DNA of 10,654 nucleotides from assembly GCA_030149965.1 (NCBI GenBank), contig JASLHB010000012.1, forward strand, positions 1-10,654, in the 5' to 3' direction. A program made the position numbers and the translations under genes. This document shows, one piece after another, positions 1 through 6,274 of the stretch. A model generated the notes under the pieces. The model had not been told where the DNA came from, ran no database searches, and saw only the letters and a list, made by a program, of their open reading frames with translations. Numbering within the stretch: position 1 is the stretch's first letter; each line of letters starts with the position of its first letter. The stretch is from Wohlfahrtiimonas sp. (GTDB lineage: Bacteria; Pseudomonadota; Gammaproteobacteria; Cardiobacteriales; Wohlfahrtiimonadaceae).

Positions 1-38
1 GCACCAGTTAATACAACAATGCGGGGCAGAGTAGACAT
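1..38 (-). CDS. cobB: N-terminus of probable CobB-type sirtuin (NAD-dependent protein deacylase), partial
   Basis: An ATG at 36-38 on the minus strand is preceded by a strong GGAGG (44-48) with a 5-nt spacer. It opens a frame reading MSTLPRIVVLTGA up to the window edge, so only 13 residues are visible, the last from an incomplete codon. The PRIVVLTGA stretch resembles the first Rossmann strand of CobB sirtuins (E. coli CobB begins with a similar KPRVLVLTGAG), which remove acyl groups from lysines using NAD. It lies 24 nt after the sspB stop on the same strand with no terminator between, so it is probably in the sspAB transcript. Short-chain dehydrogenases also have a TGA-containing first strand and remain an alternative. 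The existence of a gene here is well supported by the ribosome binding site. The family assignment is an inference from very few residues. Confidence 0.55.
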   Translation of the reverse strand, partial: MSTLPRIVVLTG

Positions 39-62
39 AATAACCTCCAATGATGAAAGTAA

Positions 63-548
63 TTACTCAACGATGGTTAAACTTGGCTTTTTAGTAGAAG
101 CTTTCTTACTTGTTGATTTTTTGGCTGAAGATTTTTTAGGGTCTGTTTTATCTTCGTTGCTCACGACAGAGAATGGTGAAGCTTCTTTTTTGGTGCTCTT
201 AACATCTTCTTCTTTAACAAAAGGATCTTCTGTTAATGCTTCAGCGGGGAATTCAATGCCGTGACCATTTTCACGTTCATAAATTGCAATGACAGAACCA
301 ATTGGCACATTAATATCGACAGATACACCATTGAAGCGTGTGGAAAATGAAATCCATTCATTGCCAAGGCTTAAATTATGAATAGCTGAAGGTAAAAGAT
401 TTAAAATGATTTTACCTTCAGATATATATTGCTCGGGAACTTCAACATAAGGCAATGTAGCATCAATCGCAATGTATGGCGTGACATTATTGTCTAAAAT
501 CCATTCATAAAACGCTCTGATGATATATGGCTTATTTGAAGTCATCAT
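63..548 (-). CDS. sspB: SspB, ClpXP specificity-enhancing adaptor, with basic repeat tail
   Basis: SspB tethers ssrA-tagged, ribosome-rescued polypeptides to the ClpXP protease. The 161-residue product has the family's substrate-binding domain at about residues 5-103: KPYIIRAFYEWILDN near the start, TLPYVEVP at 31-38, a FSTRFNG strand at 68-74 and VIAIYERENG at 86-95, all alignable by eye with E. coli SspB (165 aa). A flexible linker (about 104-152) follows, and the last nine residues, KPSLTIVE and the preceding lysine, occupy the place of the ClpX-binding peptide (RPALRVVK in E. coli). The linker is unusual: it is rich in lysine and serine, with four consecutive pentapeptides starting KK, where E. 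coli has an acidic linker. The gene starts 3 nt after the sspA stop, and its AAGGG ribosome binding site lies in the last codons of sspA, so the two are co-translated. Of the two adjacent ATGs, the first (546-548) has the better spacing (7 nt). Confidence 0.93.
   Translation of the reverse strand: MMTSNKPYIIRAFYEWILDNNVTPYIAIDATLPYVEVPEQYISEGKIILNLLPSAIHNLSLGNEWISFSTRFNGVSVDINVPIGSVIAIYERENGHGIEFPAEALTEDPFVKEEDVKSTKKEASPFSVVSNEDKTDPKKSSAKKSTSKKASTKKPSLTIVE
78..137 (-). repeat. Four pentapeptide (15-nt) repeats in the SspB linker
   Basis: Codons 138-157 of sspB read as four units of five residues: KKSSA, KKSTS, KKAST, KKPSL. Each begins with two lysine codons followed by small hydroxyl or alanine residues. 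At the DNA level the 15-nt units share mainly the AA(A/G)AA(A/G) start, so the periodicity is partly degenerate. The composition resembles histone H1-like or AlgP-like tails. The last unit runs into the presumed ClpX-binding peptide. The repeat is seen directly; any function is inference. Confidence 0.75.
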
Positions 549-551
549 AAT

Positions 552-1151
552 TTATCCCTTTGATTTGTAGTAATGTTGAACACTTTCTCTATTCAATATA
601 TTACTACTATATTCTTTTGTTGCTGTAGCTTTTTCAGGCACATCGATTTGGTAGAGTTTCAAATACCAAAAGAAAGGTGCTAAAGAAGCATCAATCATGC
701 TGAAATCATTGCCTTGAAAGTAAATGTTACCTTCAAATAATGGATCATAACGCAATAAGAGATCATTGATGGCTTTGCTAGATTTTTTATCAGCTTCACC
801 TTTTTTGATCACTTTTTCCAATAATGGATACCATTCATTGATTACACGCTTTAAGATTAATCTAAATTTACCGCGATTAATTGGATCGTGAGGCAATAAT
901 GGTGGGTGAGGGAAACGCTCATCTAAAAATTCTAAGATGATGCTGGAATAATAGAGTGTAACTTCTTTTGTTTCTAAAGTTGGCAGAATTAATTGTTGAT
1001 TGATATCTAAGAGTTCTTCTGGTGGATTAGTGATATCCACATAAACAGCATCGCTTAAAATATTTTTTTCTAATAATGTGATTGCAATGCGATCAGCATC
1101 TAAAGATGCGCTTTCTTGGTAGAGCGTAAAGCCTGAACGACGTGTAGACAT
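552..1151 (-). CDS. sspA: SspA, stringent starvation protein A (GST-fold RNA polymerase-associated regulator)
   Basis: SspA binds the sigma70 RNA polymerase holoenzyme and alters promoter use in stationary phase and under starvation or acid stress. It has a glutathione-S-transferase fold but no transferase activity. The 199-residue product has the thioredoxin-like N-terminal half (FTLYQESASLDADRIAITLLEK), NPPEELLDINQQLILPTLE at about 42-60, and then LDERFPHPPLLP. The PHPP in that last stretch is the conserved surface motif known from E. coli SspA to matter for function. The helical C-terminal half contains DFSMIDASLAPFFWYLK. It is about 13 residues shorter than E. coli SspA (212 aa), mainly at the C-terminus, which ends YYKSKG. 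The ATG at 1149-1151 follows AAGGG with a 5-nt spacer. A Rho-independent terminator sits directly upstream, so sspA expression needs read-through from petC or a promoter I could not identify. sspB follows after 3 nt. Confidence 0.94.
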   Translation of the reverse strand: MSTRRSGFTLYQESASLDADRIAITLLEKNILSDAVYVDITNPPEELLDINQQLILPTLETKEVTLYYSSIILEFLDERFPHPPLLPHDPINRGKFRLILKRVINEWYPLLEKVIKKGEADKKSSKAINDLLLRYDPLFEGNIYFQGNDFSMIDASLAPFFWYLKLYQIDVPEKATATKEYSSNILNRESVQHYYKSKG

Positions 1152-1166
1152 TTTATCCCTTTACTC

Positions 1167-1208
1167 AAAAACAAAATAAAAAGATGGGCTATCTTATAAG
1201 ATAGCCCA
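1167..1208 (-). terminator. Rho-independent terminator after petC, immediately upstream of sspA
   Basis: Positions 1185-1208 form a perfect 24-bp palindrome. As minus-strand RNA it folds into a 9-bp stem (TGGGCTATC with GATAGCCCA) around a TTATAA loop, extendable inward by further A-T pairs. In the minus direction it is followed by a T-rich tract interrupted by C, A and G (1184 down to 1167). The petC stop lies 15 nt upstream. On the plus strand no T tract follows, so it should work in one direction only. The tract ends 5 nt before the AAGGG ribosome binding site of sspA, an unusually tight arrangement. Confidence 0.88.
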
Positions 1209-1223
1209 CTTCCAATTTACATA

Positions 1224-2054
1224 TTATTTAACATCTTTCCAGTATTCTCTATTCATGAAGTATGCACATGCTGTGAATACAACTAAGAATAAAATTACCC
1301 ACGGACCATACTGTGCTCGTTTAATCTGAGCAGGTTCAGCCACGTATGATAAAAAGTTAACGATATCGCGTGTTGCAGCTTGGTATTCTTCAGGTGACAT
1401 TTTACCTGCTTTGACCATTTCAGTGCCTACAACTACTGATTGTGTTTTACATTCAGCATCATCAGCAACTTTACAACCTGCTGGTAAGCGATCTTCGTAT
1501 ACTGGTTTGAATTCACCTTGAAGCTCAACCAATACATGTGGCATACCAACGCTTGGGAAAGCGATGTTATTCACACCCACTGGGCGAGAATCATCCAAGT
1601 AGAATGAGTTCAAATAGTGATAAATGTAATCCGCACCATTTTTACGTGGTTCGATTGAACCATTTGGTGATCCATCACGTGCACGAGTCATCGTTGACAA
1701 ATCTGGTGGTGCTTTACCAAACCATAAATTTGAATCATTGCGATGCATAGATGATTTCATTAAATCGCCAACTTTACTTTGTTGGTATTCATTCTCACGA
1801 GTAGAAAAACTACCAGTGTGAATTAGATTCTCTTTAACTGAATCATCTGTCATACCAATATCACGACCAGTTACATTATAACGTTGGAATTCTAACGAAT
1901 GACAGCTGTGGCAATATTGCATGTATAATTCTGCACCATTTTGCAATGATGCTTTATCATTAACATCGATATTTACAGGTGCCAAGCTTTCTGCATTTGC
2001 AACTGTAGCTGACATCAATGAGAGCGTAATTAATAAAAGTTTTAATTTTTTCAT
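1224..2054 (-). CDS. petC: Cytochrome c1 subunit of the cytochrome bc1 complex (PetC)
   Basis: This is the membrane-anchored c-type cytochrome of ubiquinol:cytochrome c oxidoreductase. It takes electrons from the Rieske protein and passes them to soluble cytochrome c. The 276-residue product starts with a Sec signal peptide (MKKLKLLLITLSLMSATVANA, probable cleavage after A21). It has one haem-attachment motif CHSCH (C48, C51, axial H52) and the likely axial methionine M171 in FPSVGMPHVLVELQG. It ends with one C-terminal membrane anchor (about 250-268) followed by NREYWKDVK. Two cysteines, C194 and C202, in the AGCKVADDAEC loop could form a disulfide; this is inference. The ATG overlaps the petB stop (ATGA, 2051-2054), and the AAGGGTG ribosome binding site lies inside the last petB codons, showing translational coupling. 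The length is in the usual range for proteobacterial c1. A terminator follows. Confidence 0.96.
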   Translation of the reverse strand: MKKLKLLLITLSLMSATVANAESLAPVNIDVNDKASLQNGAELYMQYCHSCHSLEFQRYNVTGRDIGMTDDSVKENLIHTGSFSTRENEYQQSKVGDLMKSSMHRNDSNLWFGKAPPDLSTMTRARDGSPNGSIEPRKNGADYIYHYLNSFYLDDSRPVGVNNIAFPSVGMPHVLVELQGEFKPVYEDRLPAGCKVADDAECKTQSVVVGTEMVKAGKMSPEEYQAATRDIVNFLSYVAEPAQIKRAQYGPWVILFLVVFTACAYFMNREYWKDVK

Positions 2055-3325
2055 TTCATTGTCACCCTTGTTGGCACTGGTTTTGTTTTATCTAATTTGC
2101 TCCAAATAGGCATCAATAAGAAGAATGCAAAATAGTAAACAGTACAAAGTCTTGCAACTAATGTTCTACCAGCTGTTGCTTCAACAACACCTAAATATCC
2201 TAATACTAAGAAACAAATTACAAATAATGTTAACAATACTTTTGTGATTGGTCCTTTGTAACGAATAGATTTAACAGGGCTGCGATCTAACCAAGGCAAT
2301 AAGAATAATACAGCGATTGCGCCGCCCATGCCGATTACACCCCAAATTTGCGTACCAAACCATGATGGAATCGCACGTAATACAGAGTAGAACGGTGTGA
2401 AGTACCATACTGGTGCAATATGAGCTGGTGTTGCTAATGGGTTAGCAGGTTCGAAGTTTGGTTTTTCTAAGAAGTAACCGCCCATTTCTGGTGCATAGAA
2501 TACGATCAATGCGAAGATAATCAAGAAGATACCTACAGCAAATGTATCGTGCACTGAGTAGTAAGGGTGGAACGGAATACCGTCTAAAGGTTTGCCTTCT
2601 TCATCTAAATGATCTTTGATCTCAATGCCATCAGGGTTGTTTGAACCAACATGGTGAAGAGCCAAAATGTGGCCAATTACTAAGAATACTAATACCAATG
2701 GCAATGCAATAACGTGTAACGCGAAGAAACGAGATACAGTTGCTGCTGAAATAACAAAGTCACCACGGATGAATTCTAATAAAGTATCACCAACGTAAGG
2801 GATTGCGCCGAATAATGAAATGATTACTTGCGCGCCCCAGAATGACATTTGACCATAAGGTAATACGTATCCGATGAATGCTTCAGCCATCAACAATAGA
2901 TAGATCAACATACCGAAGATCCAAACTAATTCGCGTGGTTTACGATATGAACCATACATTAATCCACGGAACATATGAATGTAAACAACTACGAAGAACA
3001 TTGATGCACCAACTTCATGCATGTAACGTATGAGCCACATCCAATCTACGTCACGCATGATTGCTGTTTCAACAGATGCATAAGCGATAGGCATGCCTGT
3101 TTCGCCTAATGTTGCATCTGGTACATAGTGCATGACTAACCAAATGCCAGTGATCAATTGGTTGATTAATACAACCATTGATAACACACCGAAAACATAC
3201 AAGAAATTGAAGTTTTTAGGTGCGTAGTATTGTGTCATGTGTTTGCGAGTTGCTTCAACAACAGGCAAGCGATTGTCGATCCAGCCAACAATACCTTTTT
3301 GAGAACTATTTTCTTGAAATGCCAT
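2051..3325 (-). CDS. petB: Cytochrome b subunit of the cytochrome bc1 complex (PetB)
   Basis: This integral membrane subunit holds the two b haems and forms the quinol-oxidising (Qo) and quinone-reducing (Qi) sites. The 424-residue protein has the usual b6-like N-terminal half and a C-terminal half with further helices, about eight membrane spans in all. The haem ligands are H103 and H117 (in RYMHEVGASMFFVVVYIHM) and H204 and H219 (in FALHVIALPLVLVFLVIGH). The second pair is spaced by 15, one more than in mitochondrial cytochrome b. GYVLPYGQMSFWGA (152-165) is the Qo cd1 region. The ef-loop motif is PVWY (305-308) where mitochondria have PEWY; as I recall, PVWY is usual in gammaproteobacteria, so it is not a defect. 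LDRSPVKSIRYKG (346-358) is also typical of the group. The start overlaps the petA stop by one base (TAATG, 3323-3327), and the stop overlaps petC by 4 nt. Confidence 0.97.
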   Translation of the reverse strand: MAFQENSSQKGIVGWIDNRLPVVEATRKHMTQYYAPKNFNFLYVFGVLSMVVLINQLITGIWLVMHYVPDATLGETGMPIAYASVETAIMRDVDWMWLIRYMHEVGASMFFVVVYIHMFRGLMYGSYRKPRELVWIFGMLIYLLLMAEAFIGYVLPYGQMSFWGAQVIISLFGAIPYVGDTLLEFIRGDFVISAATVSRFFALHVIALPLVLVFLVIGHILALHHVGSNNPDGIEIKDHLDEEGKPLDGIPFHPYYSVHDTFAVGIFLIIFALIVFYAPEMGGYFLEKPNFEPANPLATPAHIAPVWYFTPFYSVLRAIPSWFGTQIWGVIGMGGAIAVLFLLPWLDRSPVKSIRYKGPITKVLLTLFVICFLVLGYLGVVEATAGRTLVARLCTVYYFAFFLLMPIWSKLDKTKPVPTRVTMK

Positions 3326-3915
3326 TATACGCTCTCCTTATCTTGACCGATAATTAGACGATTGCCTTCTAAAAATTGGTAGTTTGGAACGATTAAGTTG
3401 GTTGGCGCTGGAACGTTTTTGTAAACGCGACCTGCTAAGTCAAACTTAGAGCCATGACAAGGACAGAAGAAGCCGCCCATCCAGTTTTCTGCAGGGATAA
3501 CATTTGGTCTATAAGTTGGTGAGCAACCTAAGTGAGTACAGATTCCTACAAGTACTAAGATTTCTTTCTTCTCAGAGCGCCATGCATTAGTTGCATAATC
3601 TGGTTGTTGTTTCATTTTTGAATCAGGATCTGCTAAATCAGATGCAGATACTTTATCTAAAAGAGACAACATTTCAGGTGTTCTGCTCAAAATCCAAACA
3701 GGTTTGCCTTGCCATTCAACGCGCAATAACTCGCCTGGTTTGAGTTTTGATAAATCTACTTCTACAGGTGCACCAGCATTTTTGGCTTTTTCGCTAGGCA
3801 TCCAAGAAGCAATGAAAGGGTAGGCGAGGAACATTGCCCCTGCACCGCCTACTGCTGACGTTGCTAGCGTCAGAACACGTCGTCTTTTGAGATCGACATT
3901 GTTATTATCACTCAT
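3325..3915 (-). CDS. petA: Rieske iron-sulfur subunit of the cytochrome bc1 complex (PetA)
   Basis: This subunit carries the mobile [2Fe-2S] cluster that moves electrons from the Qo site to cytochrome c1. With the start used here it has 196 residues. A twin-arginine-type signal anchor comes first (LKRRRVLTLATSAVGG, R11-R13, then a hydrophobic span to about residue 39); the folded cluster protein is known to be exported by Tat. A soluble Rieske domain follows, with box 1 CTHLGC (ligands C126, H128) and box 2 CPCHG (ligands C151, H154). C131 and C153 are the expected disulfide pair. A longer frame opens at a GTG (3916-3918), but GGAG at 3922-3925 is 6 nt from the ATG at 3913-3915 and only 3 nt from the GTG, so I choose the ATG. 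It is the first gene of petABC and lies 41 nt after efp with no terminator between, so read-through from efp is possible. Confidence 0.96.
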   Translation of the reverse strand: MSDNNNVDLKRRRVLTLATSAVGGAGAMFLAYPFIASWMPSEKAKNAGAPVEVDLSKLKPGELLRVEWQGKPVWILSRTPEMLSLLDKVSASDLADPDSKMKQQPDYATNAWRSEKKEILVLVGICTHLGCSPTYRPNVIPAENWMGGFFCPCHGSKFDLAGRVYKNVPAPTNLIVPNYQFLEGNRLIIGQDKESV

Positions 3916-3956
3916 CACATTCTCCGGTATTTATTTTAATATACTGACTAAAACTA

Positions 3957-4523
3957 TTACTTCACACGTGAAACGTATTCGCCTGTGCGTGTGTCAACCT
4001 TAACAACTTCATCAATTTGAAGGAAAAGTGGTACGCGAATAACAGCGCCAGTTTCAAGCGTTGCTGGTTTGCCGCCAGTTCCTGCTGTGTCACCTTTTAG
4101 GCCAGGATCTGTTTCGACAACTTTTAATTCTACAAAGTTTGGCGGTGTTACAGAGATTGGAACGCCATTCCAAAGTGTTACAACACAAACATTTTGCTCT
4201 TTTAACCATTTTTTTACATCGCTTACTGCAGATTCAGATGCGCCAACTTGATCAAAAGTTGTTTGGTTCATGAAGTGCCAAAATTCGCCATCATTGTATA
4301 GATACTCCATATCTACATCGATTACGTCAGCAGCTTCAACTGTATCGCCTGATTTGAAAGTTTTTTCAATCATACGACCAGTTTTAAGATTTTTATAACG
4401 AACACGGTTAAAAGCTTGACCTTTACCAGGTTTAACCATTTCATTTTCAACAACGCTACAAGGATCGTTGTCAATCATGATTTTCAAGCCGCTTTTAAAT
4501 TCATTTGTACTATAAGTTGCCAT
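3957..4523 (-). CDS. efp: Elongation factor P
   Basis: EF-P enters the ribosomal E site and promotes peptide bond formation at consecutive prolines. The 188-residue product matches E. coli EF-P (188 aa) almost throughout. The N-terminal KOW-like domain carries the VKPGKGQAF loop, in which K34 is the residue that EpmA/EpmB modify with beta-lysine. The arginine-type loop that takes rhamnose is absent. The middle OB domain contains YLYNDGEFWHFM and CVVTLWNGVPISVTPPNFVEL. The C-terminal OB domain has the EF-P signature region KGDTAGTGGKPATLETGAVIRVPLF and ends GEYVSRVK. One can therefore predict epmA and epmB elsewhere in the genome. The ATG at 4521-4523 is preceded by AGGT a few bases upstream, a modest ribosome binding site. 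A consensus -10 box lies about 42 nt upstream. petA follows after 41 nt. Confidence 0.97.
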   Translation of the reverse strand: MATYSTNEFKSGLKIMIDNDPCSVVENEMVKPGKGQAFNRVRYKNLKTGRMIEKTFKSGDTVEAADVIDVDMEYLYNDGEFWHFMNQTTFDQVGASESAVSDVKKWLKEQNVCVVTLWNGVPISVTPPNFVELKVVETDPGLKGDTAGTGGKPATLETGAVIRVPLFLQIDEVVKVDTRTGEYVSRVK

Positions 4524-4565
4524 AAATACCTATTCTCATTTCAAATTGTTTATCAAAACTCTCAC

Positions 4566-4571
4566 ATTATA
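4566..4571 (-). promoter_or_regulatory. Candidate -10 box of the efp promoter
   Basis: On the minus strand positions 4571-4566 read TATAAT, a perfect sigma70 -10 hexamer, in the 106-nt spacer between fbp and efp. Transcription would start near 4559 and give a leader of about 35 nt before the efp ATG. No good -35 hexamer is present at 16-18 nt spacing, and the TGn extension is absent (TCG). The call therefore rests on the -10 box, its position and the lack of another candidate. It could also drive petABC by read-through. Confidence 0.5.
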
Positions 4572-4629
4572 CGATACATTTACTCATAAAATCATGATTA
4601 AAGTTAACTCAATGTTTATTAAATATAAA

Positions 4630-5679
4630 CTATGAGAACAACTTGCAGTGATGAGTGAATTCAATAGAATTCTGTTTAGCATATTCTTTGTGGAGATTCA
4701 AAATGTCTGTTACTTCATTTTTAGAGCCGATAATAACAGGAACTCGTTGATGTAATCCAGATGGTTTGACATCTAAAATTCTTTGGTAGCCAGTTGTTGC
4801 GATGCCGCCAGCTTGTTCAACTAAGAATGAGATAGGATTTGCTTCATACATCAAACGTAAGCGGCCGCCTTTTGCGCGAATACCTTCATCGATAGGATAA
4901 GCAAACATTCCACCACGCATTAAAATTCGGTGAACATCCATAACCATTGCACCAACCCAACGCATTGTATAACGTTTGCCTTTAGAGCCATTTTTACCAG
5001 CTTCACGATCTTCAACGTATTGAAGCATAGGTTTTTCCCAACCTAAGCGATTGGCATGATTGATAGAGTATTCAGCTGAATCAGCAGGAATTTGAATGTC
5101 TTTATGTGTTAATACAAATTCGCCAATATCTGGATCTAATGTAAATGCATGTGTGCCATGTCCAATTGAAATGACAATCATTGTTGCAGGGCCGTATAAA
5201 CAGTAGCCTGCACAAACTTGTTTTGTACCTTCTTGTAAAAAATCTGCTTCAGTCGGATTTTCTTTGTCAGAACGCATGATAGAAAAAATTGTACCAATTG
5301 GACCATCAACATCAATATTGCTTGAGCCATCTAATGGATCAAATACTAAAAGATATTTACCTTTTGGTTGGCCATCTGGAATAGGATAAACCTCTTCCAT
5401 TTCTTCACTTGCCATTGCAGCAATATGTCCGCGCCAAATGTTATTTTTAATAAATAGTTCGTTTGCAATAATATCTAGTTTTTTTTGTTGCTCGCCTTGG
5501 CAGTTATCGCTCTCAGCGTTGCCTAATACATCAACTAATGCGCCTTTTCTAACTGCGGCTGAAATTGTCTTACATGCTAATGCAATGTCATTCATTAATA
5601 GTGTGAATGAACCAGTAGCTTCAGGGTAAAGACGTTGTTCTTCAATTAAATACTGAGACAACGGGGTGCCTAGTTGCAT
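4630..5679 (-). CDS. fbp: Class I fructose-1,6-bisphosphatase
   Basis: The enzyme hydrolyses fructose 1,6-bisphosphate to fructose 6-phosphate, the committed step of gluconeogenesis, in the cytoplasm. The 349-residue product has the class I features: GTPLSQYLIEEQ at the N-terminus, metal-binding acidic residues E92/E93, DPLDGSSN at 114-121 (metal and phosphate binding), substrate-binding RYTMRWVGAMVMDVHR (236-251), and the active-site signature RLRLMYEANPISF (273-285). The tail is a little longer than in E. coli (about 332 aa) and ends in a charged helix. A frame opens upstream at a TTG (5692-5694), but that codon overlaps GGAG (5689-5692), which sits 9 nt before the ATG at 5677-5679, so the ATG start is preferred. 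fbp is transcribed divergently from fur. Its own promoter in the 176-nt spacer could not be fixed with confidence. Confidence 0.96.
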   Translation of the reverse strand: MQLGTPLSQYLIEEQRLYPEATGSFTLLMNDIALACKTISAAVRKGALVDVLGNAESDNCQGEQQKKLDIIANELFIKNNIWRGHIAAMASEEMEEVYPIPDGQPKGKYLLVFDPLDGSSNIDVDGPIGTIFSIMRSDKENPTEADFLQEGTKQVCAGYCLYGPATMIVISIGHGTHAFTLDPDIGEFVLTHKDIQIPADSAEYSINHANRLGWEKPMLQYVEDREAGKNGSKGKRYTMRWVGAMVMDVHRILMRGGMFAYPIDEGIRAKGGRLRLMYEANPISFLVEQAGGIATTGYQRILDVKPSGLHQRVPVIIGSKNEVTDILNLHKEYAKQNSIEFTHHCKLFS

Positions 5680-5855
5680 TGTTATGTACTCCAAGTTATA
5701 AAAATGCGCACATAGTACTCGTTTTCACAAGCAATTAAAAGTCTAAATGATCAGCTCAGAATAATGCTAACTTTAATAAACATACATAAGGGGAATATTT
5801 ACATATTTAATGTTATAATTGATCATTGTTGATTACTTTTATATAGGCGGATTAA
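5680..5855. promoter_or_regulatory. Divergent fbp/fur intergenic control region
   Basis: This 176-nt, very AT-rich spacer must hold the promoters of both fbp (minus) and fur (plus). The fur promoter is visible at 5811-5819. For fbp, TACTAT- and TATAAC-like -10 hexamers lie close upstream on the minus strand, but neither has a convincing -35 box. TGATCA occurs twice, in the middle and just after the fur -10 box. I see no RNA gene, ORF with a ribosome binding site, or terminator here. Confidence 0.6.
5811..5819 (+). promoter_or_regulatory. Extended -10 promoter element of fur
   Basis: TGTTATAAT is an extended -10 element (TGn plus a perfect TATAAT). The start site would be near 5826 and the leader about 30 nt. 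The sequence at the usual -35 distance (around 5791-5796) is poor, which the TGn extension can offset. Six of seven bases of a Fur half-site (TGATAAT-like) overlap the element as TTATAAT, but the second half is not conserved, so autoregulation by Fur is possible and not shown. Confidence 0.6.
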
Positions 5856-6266
5856 ATGGGTTCGGAAGAATTAAAAAATGCAGGGTTAAAAGTTACTCTT
5901 CCCAGACTTAAAATTTTAAATATTTTGGTGACAGCTTCGACAGAAGATCACTTGAGTGCTGAAGAAATTTATCAAAGATTAAATGATTCGGGTGAAGAAG
6001 TTGGTTTGGCAACTGTATATCGTGTGTTAACTCAGTTTGAACAAGCTGGTTTAGTTCAGAGACATTTCTTCGACGGTGGTCAATCAGTATTTGAATTAGA
6101 TAACGGTGATCAGCACAGTCATATTGTATGTGTTCGTTGTGGTTTTGTGGATGAGTTCCAAAAAGAAGATTTTAAAATTAAGAGCGAAGAAATTGCTAAG
6201 AATTTTGGTTATCAGTTCCAAGAAGCAAAAATCACTTTGTATGGCATTTGTAAGAAATGTCAATAA
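5856..6266 (+). CDS. fur: Ferric uptake regulator Fur
   Basis: Fur is the dimeric Fe2+-dependent repressor of iron uptake genes. The 136-residue product has the N-terminal winged helix-turn-helix DNA-binding domain (KNAGLKVTLPRLKIL and GLATVYRVLTQFEQAGLV, residues 7-67) and a C-terminal metal-binding dimerisation domain. H87-S-H89 resembles the metal-binding histidine cluster. The structural zinc pair is CVRC (C92, C95) and the second pair is CKKC (C132, C135), matching the Fur subfamily rather than Zur or PerR. The histidine-rich tail of E. coli Fur (148 aa) is missing; the protein stops one residue after the second CxxC. The ATG follows AGGCGG with a 5-nt spacer. It is divergent from fbp, and a membrane glycosyltransferase gene begins 8 nt after its stop, so fur looks like the first gene of an operon. 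Confidence 0.96.
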   Translation: MGSEELKNAGLKVTLPRLKILNILVTASTEDHLSAEEIYQRLNDSGEEVGLATVYRVLTQFEQAGLVQRHFFDGGQSVFELDNGDQHSHIVCVRCGFVDEFQKEDFKIKSEEIAKNFGYQFQEAKITLYGICKKCQ

Positions 6267-6274
6267 AATAACTT

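Noticed and set aside
2927..2933. Nothing unusual in the long petB coding region despite the PVWY instead of PEWY ef-loop motif
   Set aside because: PVWY (codons for residues 305-308, near 2402-2413) and the 15-residue spacing of the second haem histidine pair are, as far as I know, normal for gammaproteobacterial cytochrome b and not evidence of a defect.
3916..3918. PetA start at GTG
   Set aside because: It is only 3 nt from GGAG, while the next codon, ATG, has a normal 6-nt spacer and a better initiation codon.
3916..3956. TATATT/TATTAAAAT as a petA promoter in the efp-petA gap
   Set aside because: No -35 hexamer at a suitable distance, and AT-rich hexamers of this kind are common in this genome's spacers.
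4590..4599. 10-bp palindrome AATCATGATT in the fbp-efp spacer as an operator
   Set aside because: A single short palindrome in very AT-rich DNA is expected by chance and matches no operator I recognise.
4614..4630. Inverted repeat GTTTAT/ATAAAC overlapping the fbp stop codon as a possible terminator
   Set aside because: The stem is six A-T-rich pairs with only one G-C and no following T tract on the minus strand.
5680..5694. Fbp start at the upstream TTG (354-residue version)
   Set aside because: The TTG overlaps the GGAG that serves the ATG at 5677-5679 and has no ribosome binding site of its own.
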